NCBI RefSeq assembly: GCF_040370365.1
Contig: NZ_BAABWQ010000002.1
Coordinates: 1,166,034-1,230,033, forward strand
Reading direction: 5' to 3'
Origin: Shimia sp040370365
GTDB lineage: Bacteria; Pseudomonadota; Alphaproteobacteria; Rhodobacterales; Rhodobacteraceae
DNA: 64,000 nt
This document shows, piece after piece, positions 8,619 through 18,317 of the stretch (the stretch's first letter is position 1; the number at the start of each line of letters is the position of its first letter). The notes under the pieces are model-generated. The model was not told the DNA's origin. It did not search any database and was given only the letters and a program-made list of their open reading frames with translations. The translations under genes and the position numbers were made by a program.

Positions 8619-9727
8619 TGAAATTTATGAGCTTAGCAAGAATGCTATGCCTCCTGCTGCTGTTGCCCGCGATGGCCTCAGCAAGTCAAATCCGGATCAA
8701 AGATCTTGTGGAATTTGACGGTGTACGAGGAAACGATCTGGTCGGCTACGGTTTGGTGGTTGGCCTGAACGGCACTGGTGATGGGTTGCGCAACGCGCCT
8801 TTCACCGAAGAAATTATGGGCAATATTCTGGAACGTCTGGGTGTGAACATCACCGGCGAACAGATGCGTCCCAAAAATGTGGCGGCGGTCTTTGTAACAG
8901 CGACCTTGCCGCCCTTTGCCCGTGCTGGTGGCACGGTAGATGTGACCATTTCGGCAATTGGCGATGCCAAAAGCCTGTTGGGCGGAACGTTGGTGATGAC
9001 ACCGATGAACGCCGCAGATGGTGAGATCTACGCAGTCGCGCAGGGCACAGTGATCGCAGGGGGCGTGGCCGCCGAAGGGGACGCCGGCGGCGTCGTCAAG
9101 GGTGTGCCCACGTCGGGTGTGATCCCGTCTGGAGCCCGCGTAGAACGAGAGATCGAATTTGATTTTTCATCGCTGACCAATATGCGTCTGGCGTTGCGGG
9201 AACCGGACTTCACAACAGCTGGCCGCATTGAACAGGCGATCAACCGCAGCTACGGCCGCCGTGTTGCGTTGATGTTGGATGCAGGCACGGTGCAGGTTGA
9301 TATCGACAGCACCAATCAAATCTCTCCTGCGCATGCTTTGAGCCAGATCGAGAACATCACTGTGCAGCCAGAACGCAAAGCGCGGGTGGTGGTGGATCAG
9401 CGGTCCGGCACCATCGTGATGGGGGAAGATGTACGGATTTCGCGCGTTGCAGTCTCCCAAGGTGGATTGACCCTTCGTGTGACCGAAACGCCTCTGGTCG
9501 TGCAGCCCAACCCCTTCGCCGATGGTGAGACCGTGGTGGTGCCACGCACCGATGCGGAGATTGATGAAGACCCCGGCATTGCATTGGCTGAGGTGCCATC
9601 TGGCACCTCGTTAAGCGAGGTGATTGAGGGCTTGAATGCGCTGGGTGTCGCGCCGCGAGACATGATCGACATCCTGAAGAGCATAAAGGCTGCGGGCGCA
9701 TTACATGCGGAGTTCTTGGTACGGTAA
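8615..9727 (+). CDS. flgI: Flagellar basal body P-ring protein FlgI
   Basis: This is a 370-residue protein with an N-terminal Sec signal peptide ending near ASAS (about residue 24). The mature part begins QIRIKDLVEFDGVRGNDLVGYGLVVGLNGTGDG, the FlgI signature. It is exported to the periplasm, where FlgI forms the P ring around the rod. The C-terminal end (ALGVAPRDMIDILKSIKAAGALHAEFLVR) is the conserved FlgI tail. The start overlaps the flgL stop. A rho-independent terminator 36 bases after the stop closes the flagellar unit. The L-ring gene and chaperone genes are not in the window. Confidence 0.95.
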   Translation: MMKFMSLARMLCLLLLLPAMASASQIRIKDLVEFDGVRGNDLVGYGLVVGLNGTGDGLRNAPFTEEIMGNILERLGVNITGEQMRPKNVAAVFVTATLPPFARAGGTVDVTISAIGDAKSLLGGTLVMTPMNAADGEIYAVAQGTVIAGGVAAEGDAGGVVKGVPTSGVIPSGARVEREIEFDFSSLTNMRLALREPDFTTAGRIEQAINRSYGRRVALMLDAGTVQVDIDSTNQISPAHALSQIENITVQPERKARVVVDQRSGTIVMGEDVRISRVAVSQGGLTLRVTETPLVVQPNPFADGETVVVPRTDAEIDEDPGIALAEVPSGTSLSEVIEGLNALGVAPRDMIDILKSIKAAGALHAEFLVR

Positions 9728-9762
9728 GCGGCCCGCAATTAGACAGTTCGCGACGAAATATG

Positions 9763-9795
9763 AGGCGGTGTGTGATGGCACATCGCCTTTTTTCT
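9763..9795 (+). terminator. Rho-independent terminator after flgI
   Basis: A ten-pair stem (one G-T pair) with a six-base loop, 9763-9772 against 9779-9788, is followed by a T-rich run. It lies 36 bases after the flgI stop and ends the motB-flgI unit. Confidence 0.85.
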
Positions 9796-10028
9796 TTTCG
9801 CGCTGGTGGCTGTTTTGCGAAGACCTCTTACGACAATCCTGAAACAGGTGAGGACGTGAGCAACTCAGTCCCATTCCCACGATGGGGACGGTGGGAATCT
9901 CCGCCGTTTTACTCTGCAACACTGTTTTGAAAACCTGACCCCGGTGCGGATCATGGGTTGTTAGACGCGCTCAGCTCTCGCTCAGATGGCTTTATGACGG
10001 CGTGGCTCTGACCTGTGGTGAGACGCTT
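9796..10028. other. Intergenic region between flgI terminator and hybrid kinase
   Basis: I see no credible coding frame here. An eight-pair inverted repeat (9873-9880 with 9891-9898, ten-base loop) is present but has no T-run on either strand. The region is the 3' flank of two convergent genes. Confidence 0.5.
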
Positions 10029-12299
10029 TCAGGCCTCCAGCGCAGACTTTTCCGCCGACGTCTGACGGATGCGTCGTGCGGCCTGTTTCTGCAAACTGAT
10101 CACCAGATCCGCCCGACGGATTGGCTTGGTCAGAAAATCATCCATACCAGCGGCAAGGCAGAGCTGCCGTTCGCTTTCAAACGCATTGGCAGTCAAAGCA
10201 ATGATGGCAGGTTGTACAACGTCGCTGGCACGGATGGCCTCTGTTGCTTCGATGCCGCTCATGTTCGGCATGGACATGTCCATGAAAATTACATCGGGCG
10301 GGGTCGTCATTGTGGCTTCGACCGCGTCATAGCCATCATTGGCAAACCGCAATGAAATAGGCAGCGGTTCCAGGAATTTTCGGATCAACAGCCGGTTTGT
10401 CTTATTGTCCTCTGCGACCAAAACATCCAGCCCCACAAGATCAATGGCGTCGTACTCAGGCGCGCCATTTTGGTCGCCGGTGCCCGCAGCCACCGTGTCT
10501 TTATCAGGCACGTCAACAGGGAGAGACACCGTGAACCGTGACCCTGCTCCGTAGGTGGACTCCACCTCAATGCCGCCACCCATCATTTGTGCAAGCACCT
10601 GACAGATGGTTAGTCCCAGTCCCGTTCCCCCGAACCGGCGCGTGGTGGATGTTTCGGCCTGTGAGAACCCGTCAAAAATGGTCGACAGCTTGTTCTCGGG
10701 GATGCCGATACCTGTGTCCTCCACGCTAAAATGCAGAAGTGTCTGGGCCTCCCCGGCTTTTTGCTGTTTTTGCGTACACCACACATCAACATCAATTGAC
10801 CCGTGTTCTGTGAATTTTGTGGCGTTGCCAATGATGTTGGTGAGAATCTGACGTAGGCGGATATCGTCGGCCACCAGCTGATCCGAAAGCTGCGCATCAA
10901 AGGTGAGGTTGAGTGACAGTCCTTTGTCCAAGGCTGCCGGCTGCAGGAGGCGGATGGTGTCGTCAAAGCAAGCACGCGTGTCAAACGCGGTCGCATTTAT
11001 TTCCAACTTTCCAGCTTCCATTTTGGACAGATCAAGAATGTCGTTCAAAATGGTCAGCAGGCTGCGAGAAGAGCCCAAGATGGTTTGCGTGAAATCAACT
11101 TGATCCGGCGTTTGCTCAGTTTCGGACAACAAATCCGCCATACCAATGATACCGGTCAATGGCGTGCGGATCTCATGGCTCATGCTGGCCAGAAAATCGG
11201 CTTTGGTTTTTGCAGCGTCTTCGGCTGAGAGCCGCGCTGCTTTCATGGTTTCACTGTGTTCTTTGATCGCAGAGGTGTCACGGCCGATGGTCACAAAGAA
11301 ATCGACGATACCTTCGTCGCTCTTTACGGGCACCAGATGCACATCAGCCCAACGCACAGTGCCATTGGGCTCCTCGTTGCGCAGTTCGGCGCGCTGCGCC
11401 TCGCCCTGTTTTAGAGCTTCTTCCACCAATGCCTGAAACCCTTTCCAGCCATTGGACAAGGCCAACAATTCATGGAACGGGCGTCCGAGCGCCCAGTCTG
11501 CCGATATCTGCGTCAGGTTGCTGAACGAGTCGTTGACCCATTCGATGTTTTGTTCGGCGTCCATCAATATGACTGCATCGCTGGTTTTGCGCGCCACCAT
11601 CGAGAGTTTTTGCAGCTCCCTCTGCTGGGACTCAAGCTTCTTGTTCGCCAGGCATAAATCCACCTGGCTGCGTTTGAGCTCTCGATTTCGCCTGAAATTT
11701 TCAAGGGCCGCTTTGGCAAACGAGAACGACATGAAACCCATGCTGAGCACCACCATCAGCTCGGGGTATTGGATCTCCGATGTGGCGCTATACCGGATTT
11801 GTTTGTAGACCAGCAAAGTCACAGGTGTGCTGACAAAAAGAACAAGCTTGAAAATCGCTATGGTAGGATTGGTGGGCAGTATCAAAGCGGCATTCACGAC
11901 GCCCATCGCAAGCACGGCCGTAATGCCGAGTATCGAGCTGTCTTCTCCAAAGGTCAGGACATAGAAGACTGAGGTCCCCACCATCGATAGACCCTGAAGG
12001 ATGCCGGAGAAGTAAGCCAGACGCCGCACTTTCCCAAGGTCATCACCGCGATTCAGGCGGGGTTGAACTTGGCGTAGCACAAAACAATCGACGGCTTCCC
12101 CAAACAACAAGATGGCCGTGGCCAAAGTGCCAAACAACAACGATGTGTGTCCGACGATCAGCAGCCACCCCAAAGCATAGATCGCGACCCGGCGCCACAA
12201 GGCAGCCAGGCGCTCATTGGCGTATTGCGTCAGGAGATCGCACTCTTCACGTTCGATGTCTTTGCAACGCAAGAGCTGATGATTGGAAACTGCCGTCAT
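10029..12299 (-). CDS. Membrane-anchored PAS hybrid sensor histidine kinase
   Basis: This is a 756-residue protein. Residues about 35-195 hold several hydrophobic helices, consistent with a six-helix membrane sensor region. A coiled segment (200-232) leads to a PAS domain (about 233-345: DAVILMDAEQNIEWVN). The HisKA H-box is ASMSHEIRTPL with H375. The HATPase N, G1 and G2 boxes follow (NIIGNATKFTEHG, VEDTGIGIP, RRFGGTGLGL). A C-terminal receiver domain (about 624-740) has phospho-acceptor D674 in VIFMDMSMPNMSG. It has no neighbouring response regulator gene, so it probably signals through a phosphotransfer protein or regulator encoded elsewhere. The signal is unknown. It is transcribed divergently from the marR-RND block. 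Confidence 0.9.
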   Translation of the reverse strand: MTAVSNHQLLRCKDIEREECDLLTQYANERLAALWRRVAIYALGWLLIVGHTSLLFGTLATAILLFGEAVDCFVLRQVQPRLNRGDDLGKVRRLAYFSGILQGLSMVGTSVFYVLTFGEDSSILGITAVLAMGVVNAALILPTNPTIAIFKLVLFVSTPVTLLVYKQIRYSATSEIQYPELMVVLSMGFMSFSFAKAALENFRRNRELKRSQVDLCLANKKLESQQRELQKLSMVARKTSDAVILMDAEQNIEWVNDSFSNLTQISADWALGRPFHELLALSNGWKGFQALVEEALKQGEAQRAELRNEEPNGTVRWADVHLVPVKSDEGIVDFFVTIGRDTSAIKEHSETMKAARLSAEDAAKTKADFLASMSHEIRTPLTGIIGMADLLSETEQTPDQVDFTQTILGSSRSLLTILNDILDLSKMEAGKLEINATAFDTRACFDDTIRLLQPAALDKGLSLNLTFDAQLSDQLVADDIRLRQILTNIIGNATKFTEHGSIDVDVWCTQKQQKAGEAQTLLHFSVEDTGIGIPENKLSTIFDGFSQAETSTTRRFGGTGLGLTICQVLAQMMGGGIEVESTYGAGSRFTVSLPVDVPDKDTVAAGTGDQNGAPEYDAIDLVGLDVLVAEDNKTNRLLIRKFLEPLPISLRFANDGYDAVEATMTTPPDVIFMDMSMPNMSGIEATEAIRASDVVQPAIIALTANAFESERQLCLAAGMDDFLTKPIRRADLVISLQKQAARRIRQTSAEKSALEA

Positions 12300-12593
12300 T
12301 GGTGCCGCAACTCTCTAAGTTCAGAAGAGACTCGTAACGCTCCGCCGTTAATTAAAGATTTGTGCCGAGAGTTTATAGGTAAGACCTTGCGGAAGCTTTG
12401 GTCAGATTCGAAGAAAAAAGATCATAAACACTGGTTTTAAACGAAATCGGATCGGTCTCGATTGGCTGTGGGGCGGGCAAAAGTTAAATTTTTACCTGCA
12501 CTTGGACGTATTTTTTTCCAGTCAACTCTTGCAGTGTCGAAATGCTTCTATAAATGGATGTTTCTAAAGATGAAGTAATTTAGGGAGTCGCTT

Positions 12594-13058
12594 GTGTCTG
12601 AAGATCTGTTTGCGAATACGGACCTGCCGCCAGAGTTCAAAGCCATTATTGGTGTGTTTGCACTGTTCAACCAGATCGAAGCTGAGCTGGAAGATGTCAA
12701 TATTGATCCACCGCTTTCCAAAATGGAGAAGCGGATGTTGGTGTTTTTGGATCGGCCCAAACGTATGGGCGCTTTGGCTGATGACACGTTTTGTGTGCCA
12801 TCCGCGGTGACACCTGTTGCGGATGTTTTGGAAACCCGCGGCATTGTTAGCCGCACCCGTGATCCCCTAGATCGACGTGCTTGGCTTTTGGAGTTGACCC
12901 CGGAAGGCGAAGCCGCGCGAGAGTATGTGATGTCAGAAGTGGTCACACGATTTCGATGCTTTTCTGGCATGAATGCCGAAGAGATTCCCCAATTTGCCAA
13001 TCTGGCAATCAAAGCCATGCCCGGTGCCGTAGAGGCCGGGTTGATGGAGGACGAGTAA
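12594..13058 (+). CDS. MarR-family transcriptional regulator
   Basis: This is a 154-residue winged-helix regulator starting at GTG with a TAGGGAG ribosome site seven bases upstream. The recognition region (KMEKRMLVFLDRPKRMGALADDTFCVPSAVTPVADVLETRGIVSRTRDPLDRRAWLLELTPEG) has the MarR helix-turn-helix followed by the DxRR wing. It ends two bases before the RND adaptor start, so it is probably the local, ligand-responsive repressor of the efflux genes. The ligand is unknown. The 294-base upstream intergenic region is AT-rich near the start and shared with the divergent kinase. Confidence 0.88.
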   Translation: MSEDLFANTDLPPEFKAIIGVFALFNQIEAELEDVNIDPPLSKMEKRMLVFLDRPKRMGALADDTFCVPSAVTPVADVLETRGIVSRTRDPLDRRAWLLELTPEGEAAREYVMSEVVTRFRCFSGMNAEEIPQFANLAIKAMPGAVEAGLMEDE

Positions 13059-13060
13059 AT

Positions 13061-14113
13061 ATGAAACGAGCTGGATTTTTTGGTGCATTTGCGGCGATGA
13101 TGACCTTTGCCGTCGCCGCTGCGGCGCAAACTGAGGGCACAAGCATCAAGCCGGTTAAGCTGATGCAGGTGACAGAAGCCCCGGTTGCTTTTTCGCGACA
13201 GTTTTTTGGACAGGTGAAAGCACGGCAAAGCGTTGATCTCGCCTTTCAAGTGGCCGGACAGATCATTGCGTTTGGGGTAACTGAAGGCAATGACATCAAG
13301 AAAGGCGATACAATCGCCGAGCTTGATCAGGAGATTTTTGAGCTCCAATTGGATCAGGCGCGTCTGCAAAAAGGCCAGGCGGATCGCACGGTGCTTCGGT
13401 TGGAGAAGCTGCGCGGCAACACAGTCAGCCAAGTGACTTTAGATGATGCGGAGACCGCGGCGTCTTTGGCAGAGATCGCAGTGCGTAACGCGGAATGGTC
13501 ACTGCACCATGCCACGTTGACTGCGCCGTTTGATGCGCTGGTGTCCAGCCGAAACGTCGAGATTTTCTCCACGGTTTCCAGCGGTACACCTGTGGTGCGT
13601 ATTCATGATTTGAGCGAATTGCACATCGAAGTCGATGTGCCAGAAATCCTGTTTCAGCGGGCGGATCGGGATCCAAACGTGACCATCACGGCCAAGTTCC
13701 CGGGCAGTGATGAAGAGCATGTGCTGAAGGTGCGTGAATTTGATGCTGAGACATCCAGTATTGGTCAGACCTTTCGGATCACCTTTTGGATGGCGCCGCC
13801 AGAAGACCGTGTGATCCTTCCGGGGTCGTCGGTCACCGTTTCGGTCAAGGCATCAGAACCTTCAACGGGCATTTTGTTGCCAGCCACGGCGATTGTGATC
13901 AACGACGCTGGCGCCATCGGCGTGATGCGCTTTGATCCGGTTGGCGGCACAGAGGGGGCGGTTACATGGGTTCCCGTCGCCACCGAACCTGCATTGGCTG
14001 GAAAGCTGCGTGTCACATCTGGTCTAAACGATGGTGACGAAGTGGTGTTGACGGGTGGAGGCACGCTGACTGACGGTCAGACAGTGCGCCGCTTTGTTGG
14101 CTTTGGAAACTGA
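13061..14113 (+). CDS. RND efflux periplasmic adaptor (membrane fusion protein)
   Basis: This is a 350-residue protein with an N-terminal signal peptide (MKRAGFFGAFAAMMTFAVAAAAQ). A lipoyl/barrel-sandwich half (DLAFQVAGQIIAFGVTEGNDIKKGDTIAELD) leads to a short alpha-helical hairpin (about 85-130) and the second lipoyl half (APFDALVSSRNVEIFSTVSSGTPVVRI). A beta-barrel and a membrane-proximal domain follow. The architecture is that of the HlyD/AcrA family. It bridges the inner-membrane pump encoded next with an outer-membrane channel that is not in the window. The start is set at the ATG two bases after marR; an earlier in-frame ATG overlaps marR and lacks a signal peptide. Confidence 0.93.
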   Translation: MKRAGFFGAFAAMMTFAVAAAAQTEGTSIKPVKLMQVTEAPVAFSRQFFGQVKARQSVDLAFQVAGQIIAFGVTEGNDIKKGDTIAELDQEIFELQLDQARLQKGQADRTVLRLEKLRGNTVSQVTLDDAETAASLAEIAVRNAEWSLHHATLTAPFDALVSSRNVEIFSTVSSGTPVVRIHDLSELHIEVDVPEILFQRADRDPNVTITAKFPGSDEEHVLKVREFDAETSSIGQTFRITFWMAPPEDRVILPGSSVTVSVKASEPSTGILLPATAIVINDAGAIGVMRFDPVGGTEGAVTWVPVATEPALAGKLRVTSGLNDGDEVVLTGGGTLTDGQTVRRFVGFGN

Positions 14114-14124
14114 GGTCGAAAACA

Positions 14125-17100
14125 ATGCCCAATATTGCGCGCGGGTCGATTGATCGACCAATTTACACTTGGTTGATTGTTCTGATCTTTCTGTTTGGCG
14201 GAGCGATCAGTTTCTTAAACTTGGGGCGGCTGGAAGATCCAGCCTTCACCATCAAACAGGCGGTTGTGACCACCAGCTACCCCGGGGCCACGGCTGCGCA
14301 GGTGGCGATTGAGGTCTCCGAACCGTTGGAATCTGCCATCCAAAAGATGGAGGAGATCGACTTTATCACCTCCACCAATCAACCAGGCCGGTCCCGGATC
14401 AATGTGCACATCAAGTCGACCTACGGCGGTGACGAGTTGAAAGATATCTGGACGCGGTTGCGGGCCCGGGTCGGTGATGCGGCGCGTAACTTGCCATCTG
14501 GCGTCGATGCGCCTCAGGTGAATGACACCTTTGGTGATGTGTTTGGCATCTTTTTTGCGGTGACTGCCGAAGGATATTCGGACGCTGAAAAGCATGAGCT
14601 GGCCACATTCCTGCGGCGAGAGTTCCTGACGGTCGACGGGGTGGCGGATGTAGAAATCCAAGGTCTGCCGGAAGAAGCGATTTTTGTAGAACCTGATTTG
14701 GCTTTGTCGGTGAACCAAAACATCTCGCTCACCGCGATTGCCAATGCGATTGCCAATGCAGACTCAGTGTCCTCCGCCGGTTCAATCACCGCAGAGGGAT
14801 ACAAAACCCGCATCATGCGCCCGGACGGATCAAACTCGGTCAATGAGATTGCGGGGCTGTCATTGGGGCAAAGCGGCCACGTTGTGAACCTTATCGATAT
14901 GGCAAATGTCGTTCGTGAACGTGTGCGTGATCCCCGTCAGATCATCCGGTTCAATGGTGATGAGGCCTTCACACTGGGGGTGGCAGGGATTGCCACCGAA
15001 AACATCGTGGAAGTGGGCAATCGCGTCGACGCCAAGCTGGCATCAATGCAAGGGGACATTCCTGCGGGCGTTGAGCTGCTGCCAATTTATCAACAGCACC
15101 TTGTGGTGGACAAAGCGTCCAACGATTTCTTGGTCAACCTTGCAATGTCAGTGGCCATTGTGGTGGCTGTGTTGGCCGTGTTCATGGGGTGGCGTGCCGC
15201 CGTGGTTGTGGGAACGACTCTTTTTCTGACGGTGGTGGGCACGTTCCTATTTATGGGCATGTTCTCCATTGAAATGGAGCGGATCTCTCTAGGCGCTTTG
15301 ATCATTGCGATGGGCATGTTGGTGGACAACGCGATTGTTGTCGCGGAGGGCATGCAAATTTCCATGCATCGCGGAAAAACCTCACGGGATGCCGCTGATG
15401 AGGCTGCAGGCAAGACGCAGATCCCGCTTTTGGGGGCGACCATCATTGGGATTATGGCGTTTGCCGGGATCGGGTTGAGCCCAGATGCAACCGGCGAATT
15501 CTTATTCTCGCTGTTTGCCGTGATTGGCATTTCGCTGCTGTTGAGTTGGGTTCTGGCGCTTACAGTGACCCCGTTGTTGGGCCACTATCTGTTTAAACAG
15601 GGGGATGGCGATGGCGCTGACGCGTATGGCGGCTTGATCTTCCGAATGTATGGAGGAACCTTGCGGTTGGCGCTGAAGATGCGGTGGCTGGTGATCCCGG
15701 GGCTTCTGGCCGTGACTGTCGCCTGTTACGCAGGCTTTGGCATGGTGAAGCAACAGTTCTTCCCAAACAGCAACACGCCGCTGTTCTTTGTGAACTACAA
15801 ACTGCCACAAGGCACGCCAATCACAACAACTTCGGCACATTTAGAAGTGATCGAAGAGTGGTTGGCGAAGCGCGACGATGTGGTCGATTACGCCACCGTA
15901 GTGGGACAAGGTGCGACACGGTTCTTGTTGACGTACAATGCGGAGCCAGCCAATCCCAGCTATGGTCATATGATCATCCGGACGGAAAACTTGGACCTCA
16001 TTCCGCCGCTTCAGGCTGACCTAGAGGCCTTTGCTGCGGCGCAGTTGCCGGAAGGGGAGTTTCGCACCAAACGGCTGGTCTTTGGCCCCGGCGGTGGCGA
16101 TCCGATCCAAGTGCGGCTTTCCGGTGTTGATCCGGTGGTGCTGCGCCAGCTTGCGTCTCAGACAGAGCGTTTGCTGAAAGAAGCCTCTGATAACATCATC
16201 AGTGTGCGCACAGATTGGCGTGAGCAAGAAGTGGTGATCAAACCGCTGTATGCCACGGAGAGAGCGCAGACGGCGGGGGTCAACCGTGAGGACTTGGCAG
16301 CGATGCTGCAGTTCTCGACAGATGGCAGCCCAACTGGGGTGTTCCGTGAAAACGAGCGTTTGATTCCGATCATCATTCGTCGCCCGGCAGAGGGTGAATA
16401 CGGCTTGCTTGATCAACTGGTCTATTCCTCAACGGCCAACAGCTTTCTGCCTGTCGAACAGATGGTGGATGGGTTTGTGCATGAAACGCAAAACACGCTG
16501 TTGCACCGCCGGGATCGCGTCGCAACGATCTCCGTGGGGGCGGACATTAACCCCAATCTGACGGCCGCGCAGGTGCAAGCAGAGGTGACCGCTGCGATTG
16601 AGGCGATGCCAATTCCGGTCGGCTATACGATGGAATGGGGCGGCGAGCTTGAGACCTCCGGTGACGCGCAGGCCAGTCTTGGTGCGCAGTTGCCGCTTAG
16701 CCTGTTGATCATGGTGCTGATTTCGGTGCTGCTGTTTAATGCAGTGCGTCAGCCAATCATCATCTGGTTGCTGGTGCCGATGTCGGTCAACGGCGTGGCG
16801 CTTGGTCTGTTGGCCACCGATATGCCGTTCACCTTTACCGCGCTGCTGGGTTTGCTCAGCTTGTCAGGCATGTTGATCAAGAACGGCATTGTTTTGGTGG
16901 AGGAGATCGACTTTGTGCGCAAAGAGGGTCTGCCGCTGCGTGAGGCGATTGTCACGGCGAGCGTGTCGCGTTTGCGTCCGGTTCTGCTGGCGGCGGTGAC
17001 CACGATTCTTGGGATGGCACCGCTGTTGAGTGATGCGTTCTTTGTGTCGATGGCGATCACCATCATGGGGGGGCTGGCTTTTGCGACGGTGCTGACGTTG

Positions 17101-17184
17101 ATTGCAGCGCCGGTGTTCTATCTGGTCTTTTTTGCCGGCCAAGAGCGCCGGGAAAAGGCCGCAGCCGTGGCCGCTCCAGCCTAA
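14125..17184 (+). CDS. RND (HAE1/AcrB-like) multidrug efflux permease
   Basis: This is a 1019-residue transporter with the canonical twelve-helix RND plan: one N-terminal helix (IYTWLIVLIFLFGGAISFL), a large porter loop, TM2-6, a central loop between the halves, a second porter domain, then TM8-12. The proton-relay region of TM4 reads GMLVDNAIVV, so D401 is present but the second AcrB Asp (D408) is Asn. The TM10 Lys is kept (SGMLIKNGIV, K919). It forms a unit with the adaptor and marR genes. No outer-membrane factor follows. The substrate range cannot be told from sequence; a broad drug or bile-salt-like range is only inferred. Confidence 0.93.
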   Translation: MPNIARGSIDRPIYTWLIVLIFLFGGAISFLNLGRLEDPAFTIKQAVVTTSYPGATAAQVAIEVSEPLESAIQKMEEIDFITSTNQPGRSRINVHIKSTYGGDELKDIWTRLRARVGDAARNLPSGVDAPQVNDTFGDVFGIFFAVTAEGYSDAEKHELATFLRREFLTVDGVADVEIQGLPEEAIFVEPDLALSVNQNISLTAIANAIANADSVSSAGSITAEGYKTRIMRPDGSNSVNEIAGLSLGQSGHVVNLIDMANVVRERVRDPRQIIRFNGDEAFTLGVAGIATENIVEVGNRVDAKLASMQGDIPAGVELLPIYQQHLVVDKASNDFLVNLAMSVAIVVAVLAVFMGWRAAVVVGTTLFLTVVGTFLFMGMFSIEMERISLGALIIAMGMLVDNAIVVAEGMQISMHRGKTSRDAADEAAGKTQIPLLGATIIGIMAFAGIGLSPDATGEFLFSLFAVIGISLLLSWVLALTVTPLLGHYLFKQGDGDGADAYGGLIFRMYGGTLRLALKMRWLVIPGLLAVTVACYAGFGMVKQQFFPNSNTPLFFVNYKLPQGTPITTTSAHLEVIEEWLAKRDDVVDYATVVGQGATRFLLTYNAEPANPSYGHMIIRTENLDLIPPLQADLEAFAAAQLPEGEFRTKRLVFGPGGGDPIQVRLSGVDPVVLRQLASQTERLLKEASDNIISVRTDWREQEVVIKPLYATERAQTAGVNREDLAAMLQFSTDGSPTGVFRENERLIPIIIRRPAEGEYGLLDQLVYSSTANSFLPVEQMVDGFVHETQNTLLHRRDRVATISVGADINPNLTAAQVQAEVTAAIEAMPIPVGYTMEWGGELETSGDAQASLGAQLPLSLLIMVLISVLLFNAVRQPIIIWLLVPMSVNGVALGLLATDMPFTFTALLGLLSLSGMLIKNGIVLVEEIDFVRKEGLPLREAIVTASVSRLRPVLLAAVTTILGMAPLLSDAFFVSMAITIMGGLAFATVLTLIAAPVFYLVFFAGQERREKAAAVAAPA

Positions 17185-17204
17185 GCAACAGAGAATGAAA
17201 CGAG

Positions 17205-17237
17205 AAAAGCCGTCTCAGGATTTGAGGCGGCTTTTTT
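17205..17237. terminator. Bidirectional terminator between RND permease and EamA exporter
   Basis: A stem of about 13 pairs with a five-base loop (17205-17217 with 17223-17235) carries A-rich and T-rich flanks on both sides. It serves the convergent RND gene (plus) and the EamA gene (minus). The EamA stop codon is inside the stem. Confidence 0.88.
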
Positions 17238-18126
17238 CCTTTTTGGGGGGGCGTCTTGGTGCGCCCGAAAAGGCCACGATCAACGCCGCGCTGGTGATGG
17301 CGCAGATACCCCAGAGACCCAAAGCACCGGGCCAGACCGCAAAGAGGATCACATCAAAACCCAGGGCCCAAATCAGCCCGGTGTAGTCAAACGGGGCCAG
17401 GGTGCTGACAGGGGCACGGGCCACAGCTTCGTTTGACACGATGTGGCCAACACCGCCGATGAGACCTGCAAGTATCAACCAAGAGAGTGTGGCCAGATCC
17501 AGTGGTTGCCAGTTGAATGGCAAGCAGACCAAACCCACAAAAGCCGCCACAACGGCGAAGTAAAACGCGATTGTTGTGGCACTTTCGGTTTTGGTCATGG
17601 TTTTTGTGTGGACGCGGACAAAGGCCATGGTGCCCGCATAGGCCAACCCGGCAGCGACGCCGATATAGCCCAGCTCGGTTGGCACGGACAGCGCATCCCA
17701 CATCAAAAGCATTGCTCCGCCAAACCCAAGACCAATCGCGACAAAGGTGATCCGGGTCAGGCGCTCCCCCAACAGGATGGCGGCCAGAGGGAGAACCAAA
17801 ACTGGAGTCAAATAGGCCAGTGCCTGTGCGTTTGAAACCGACAAATAAGTCAGCGACAGGAACGACATGGCCATTGAGAACACGCCAAATAGGCTGCGGG
17901 TGACATGCAGGCCGGGGTGTTTGGTGGTGAGCGCGCGCGGGAAATCACTTTGCCAAAGCATGTAGAGCACAATGGGCAACAGGGCGACCGCCGAGCGAAA
18001 AAAGACCAGTTGCGCCAATGACGCGCTGTCAGCGGCGGCGTGTACCACTGCGGACATGGCGGTCATCAGAAACGCTGAGAACAGACGCAGCGCAATGCCG
18101 CTATGGAATGTGGAGAGCTGTGTCAC
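17215..18126 (-). CDS. DMT-family (EamA) inner membrane exporter
   Basis: This is a 303-residue integral membrane protein with ten predicted hydrophobic helices arranged as two EamA repeats (about 10-140 and 150-285). It has the internal pseudo-symmetry and charged loops typical of drug/metabolite transporters. The end of the first repeat is LAYLTPVLVLPLAAILLGERLT, a hallmark EamA motif, and the second has the matching FDYTGLIWALGFDVILF region. The C-terminus is short and basic (RRPPKKEKSRLKS). Family members export amino acids, nucleosides or other metabolites; no substrate can be assigned. It stands alone, convergent with the RND pump and divergent from the exonuclease gene. Confidence 0.88.
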   Translation of the reverse strand: MTQLSTFHSGIALRLFSAFLMTAMSAVVHAAADSASLAQLVFFRSAVALLPIVLYMLWQSDFPRALTTKHPGLHVTRSLFGVFSMAMSFLSLTYLSVSNAQALAYLTPVLVLPLAAILLGERLTRITFVAIGLGFGGAMLLMWDALSVPTELGYIGVAAGLAYAGTMAFVRVHTKTMTKTESATTIAFYFAVVAAFVGLVCLPFNWQPLDLATLSWLILAGLIGGVGHIVSNEAVARAPVSTLAPFDYTGLIWALGFDVILFAVWPGALGLWGICAITSAALIVAFSGAPRRPPKKEKSRLKS

Positions 18127-18317
18127 GCAGGATGTATCCCAAGCGGTGAGGCAACGGTCAATATGTTTGACGTGATCGTCTCTCAGGCCGCCAAATGCCC
18201 GCGGTTTGTCTCTGTTATCTGTGGCAGTCTTCGCCTAAATTGAACACTCGACTGACGCCAAGGATCTCATGACGACAACTGCTTTCTTCAATGGCCTGCC
18301 TGCACTTGGAGGCCAAA

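Noticed and set aside
9873..9898. Inverted repeat ATTCCCAC/GTGGGAAT
   Set aside because: There is no T-run on either strand and no clear second copy, so I do not call it a terminator or operator.
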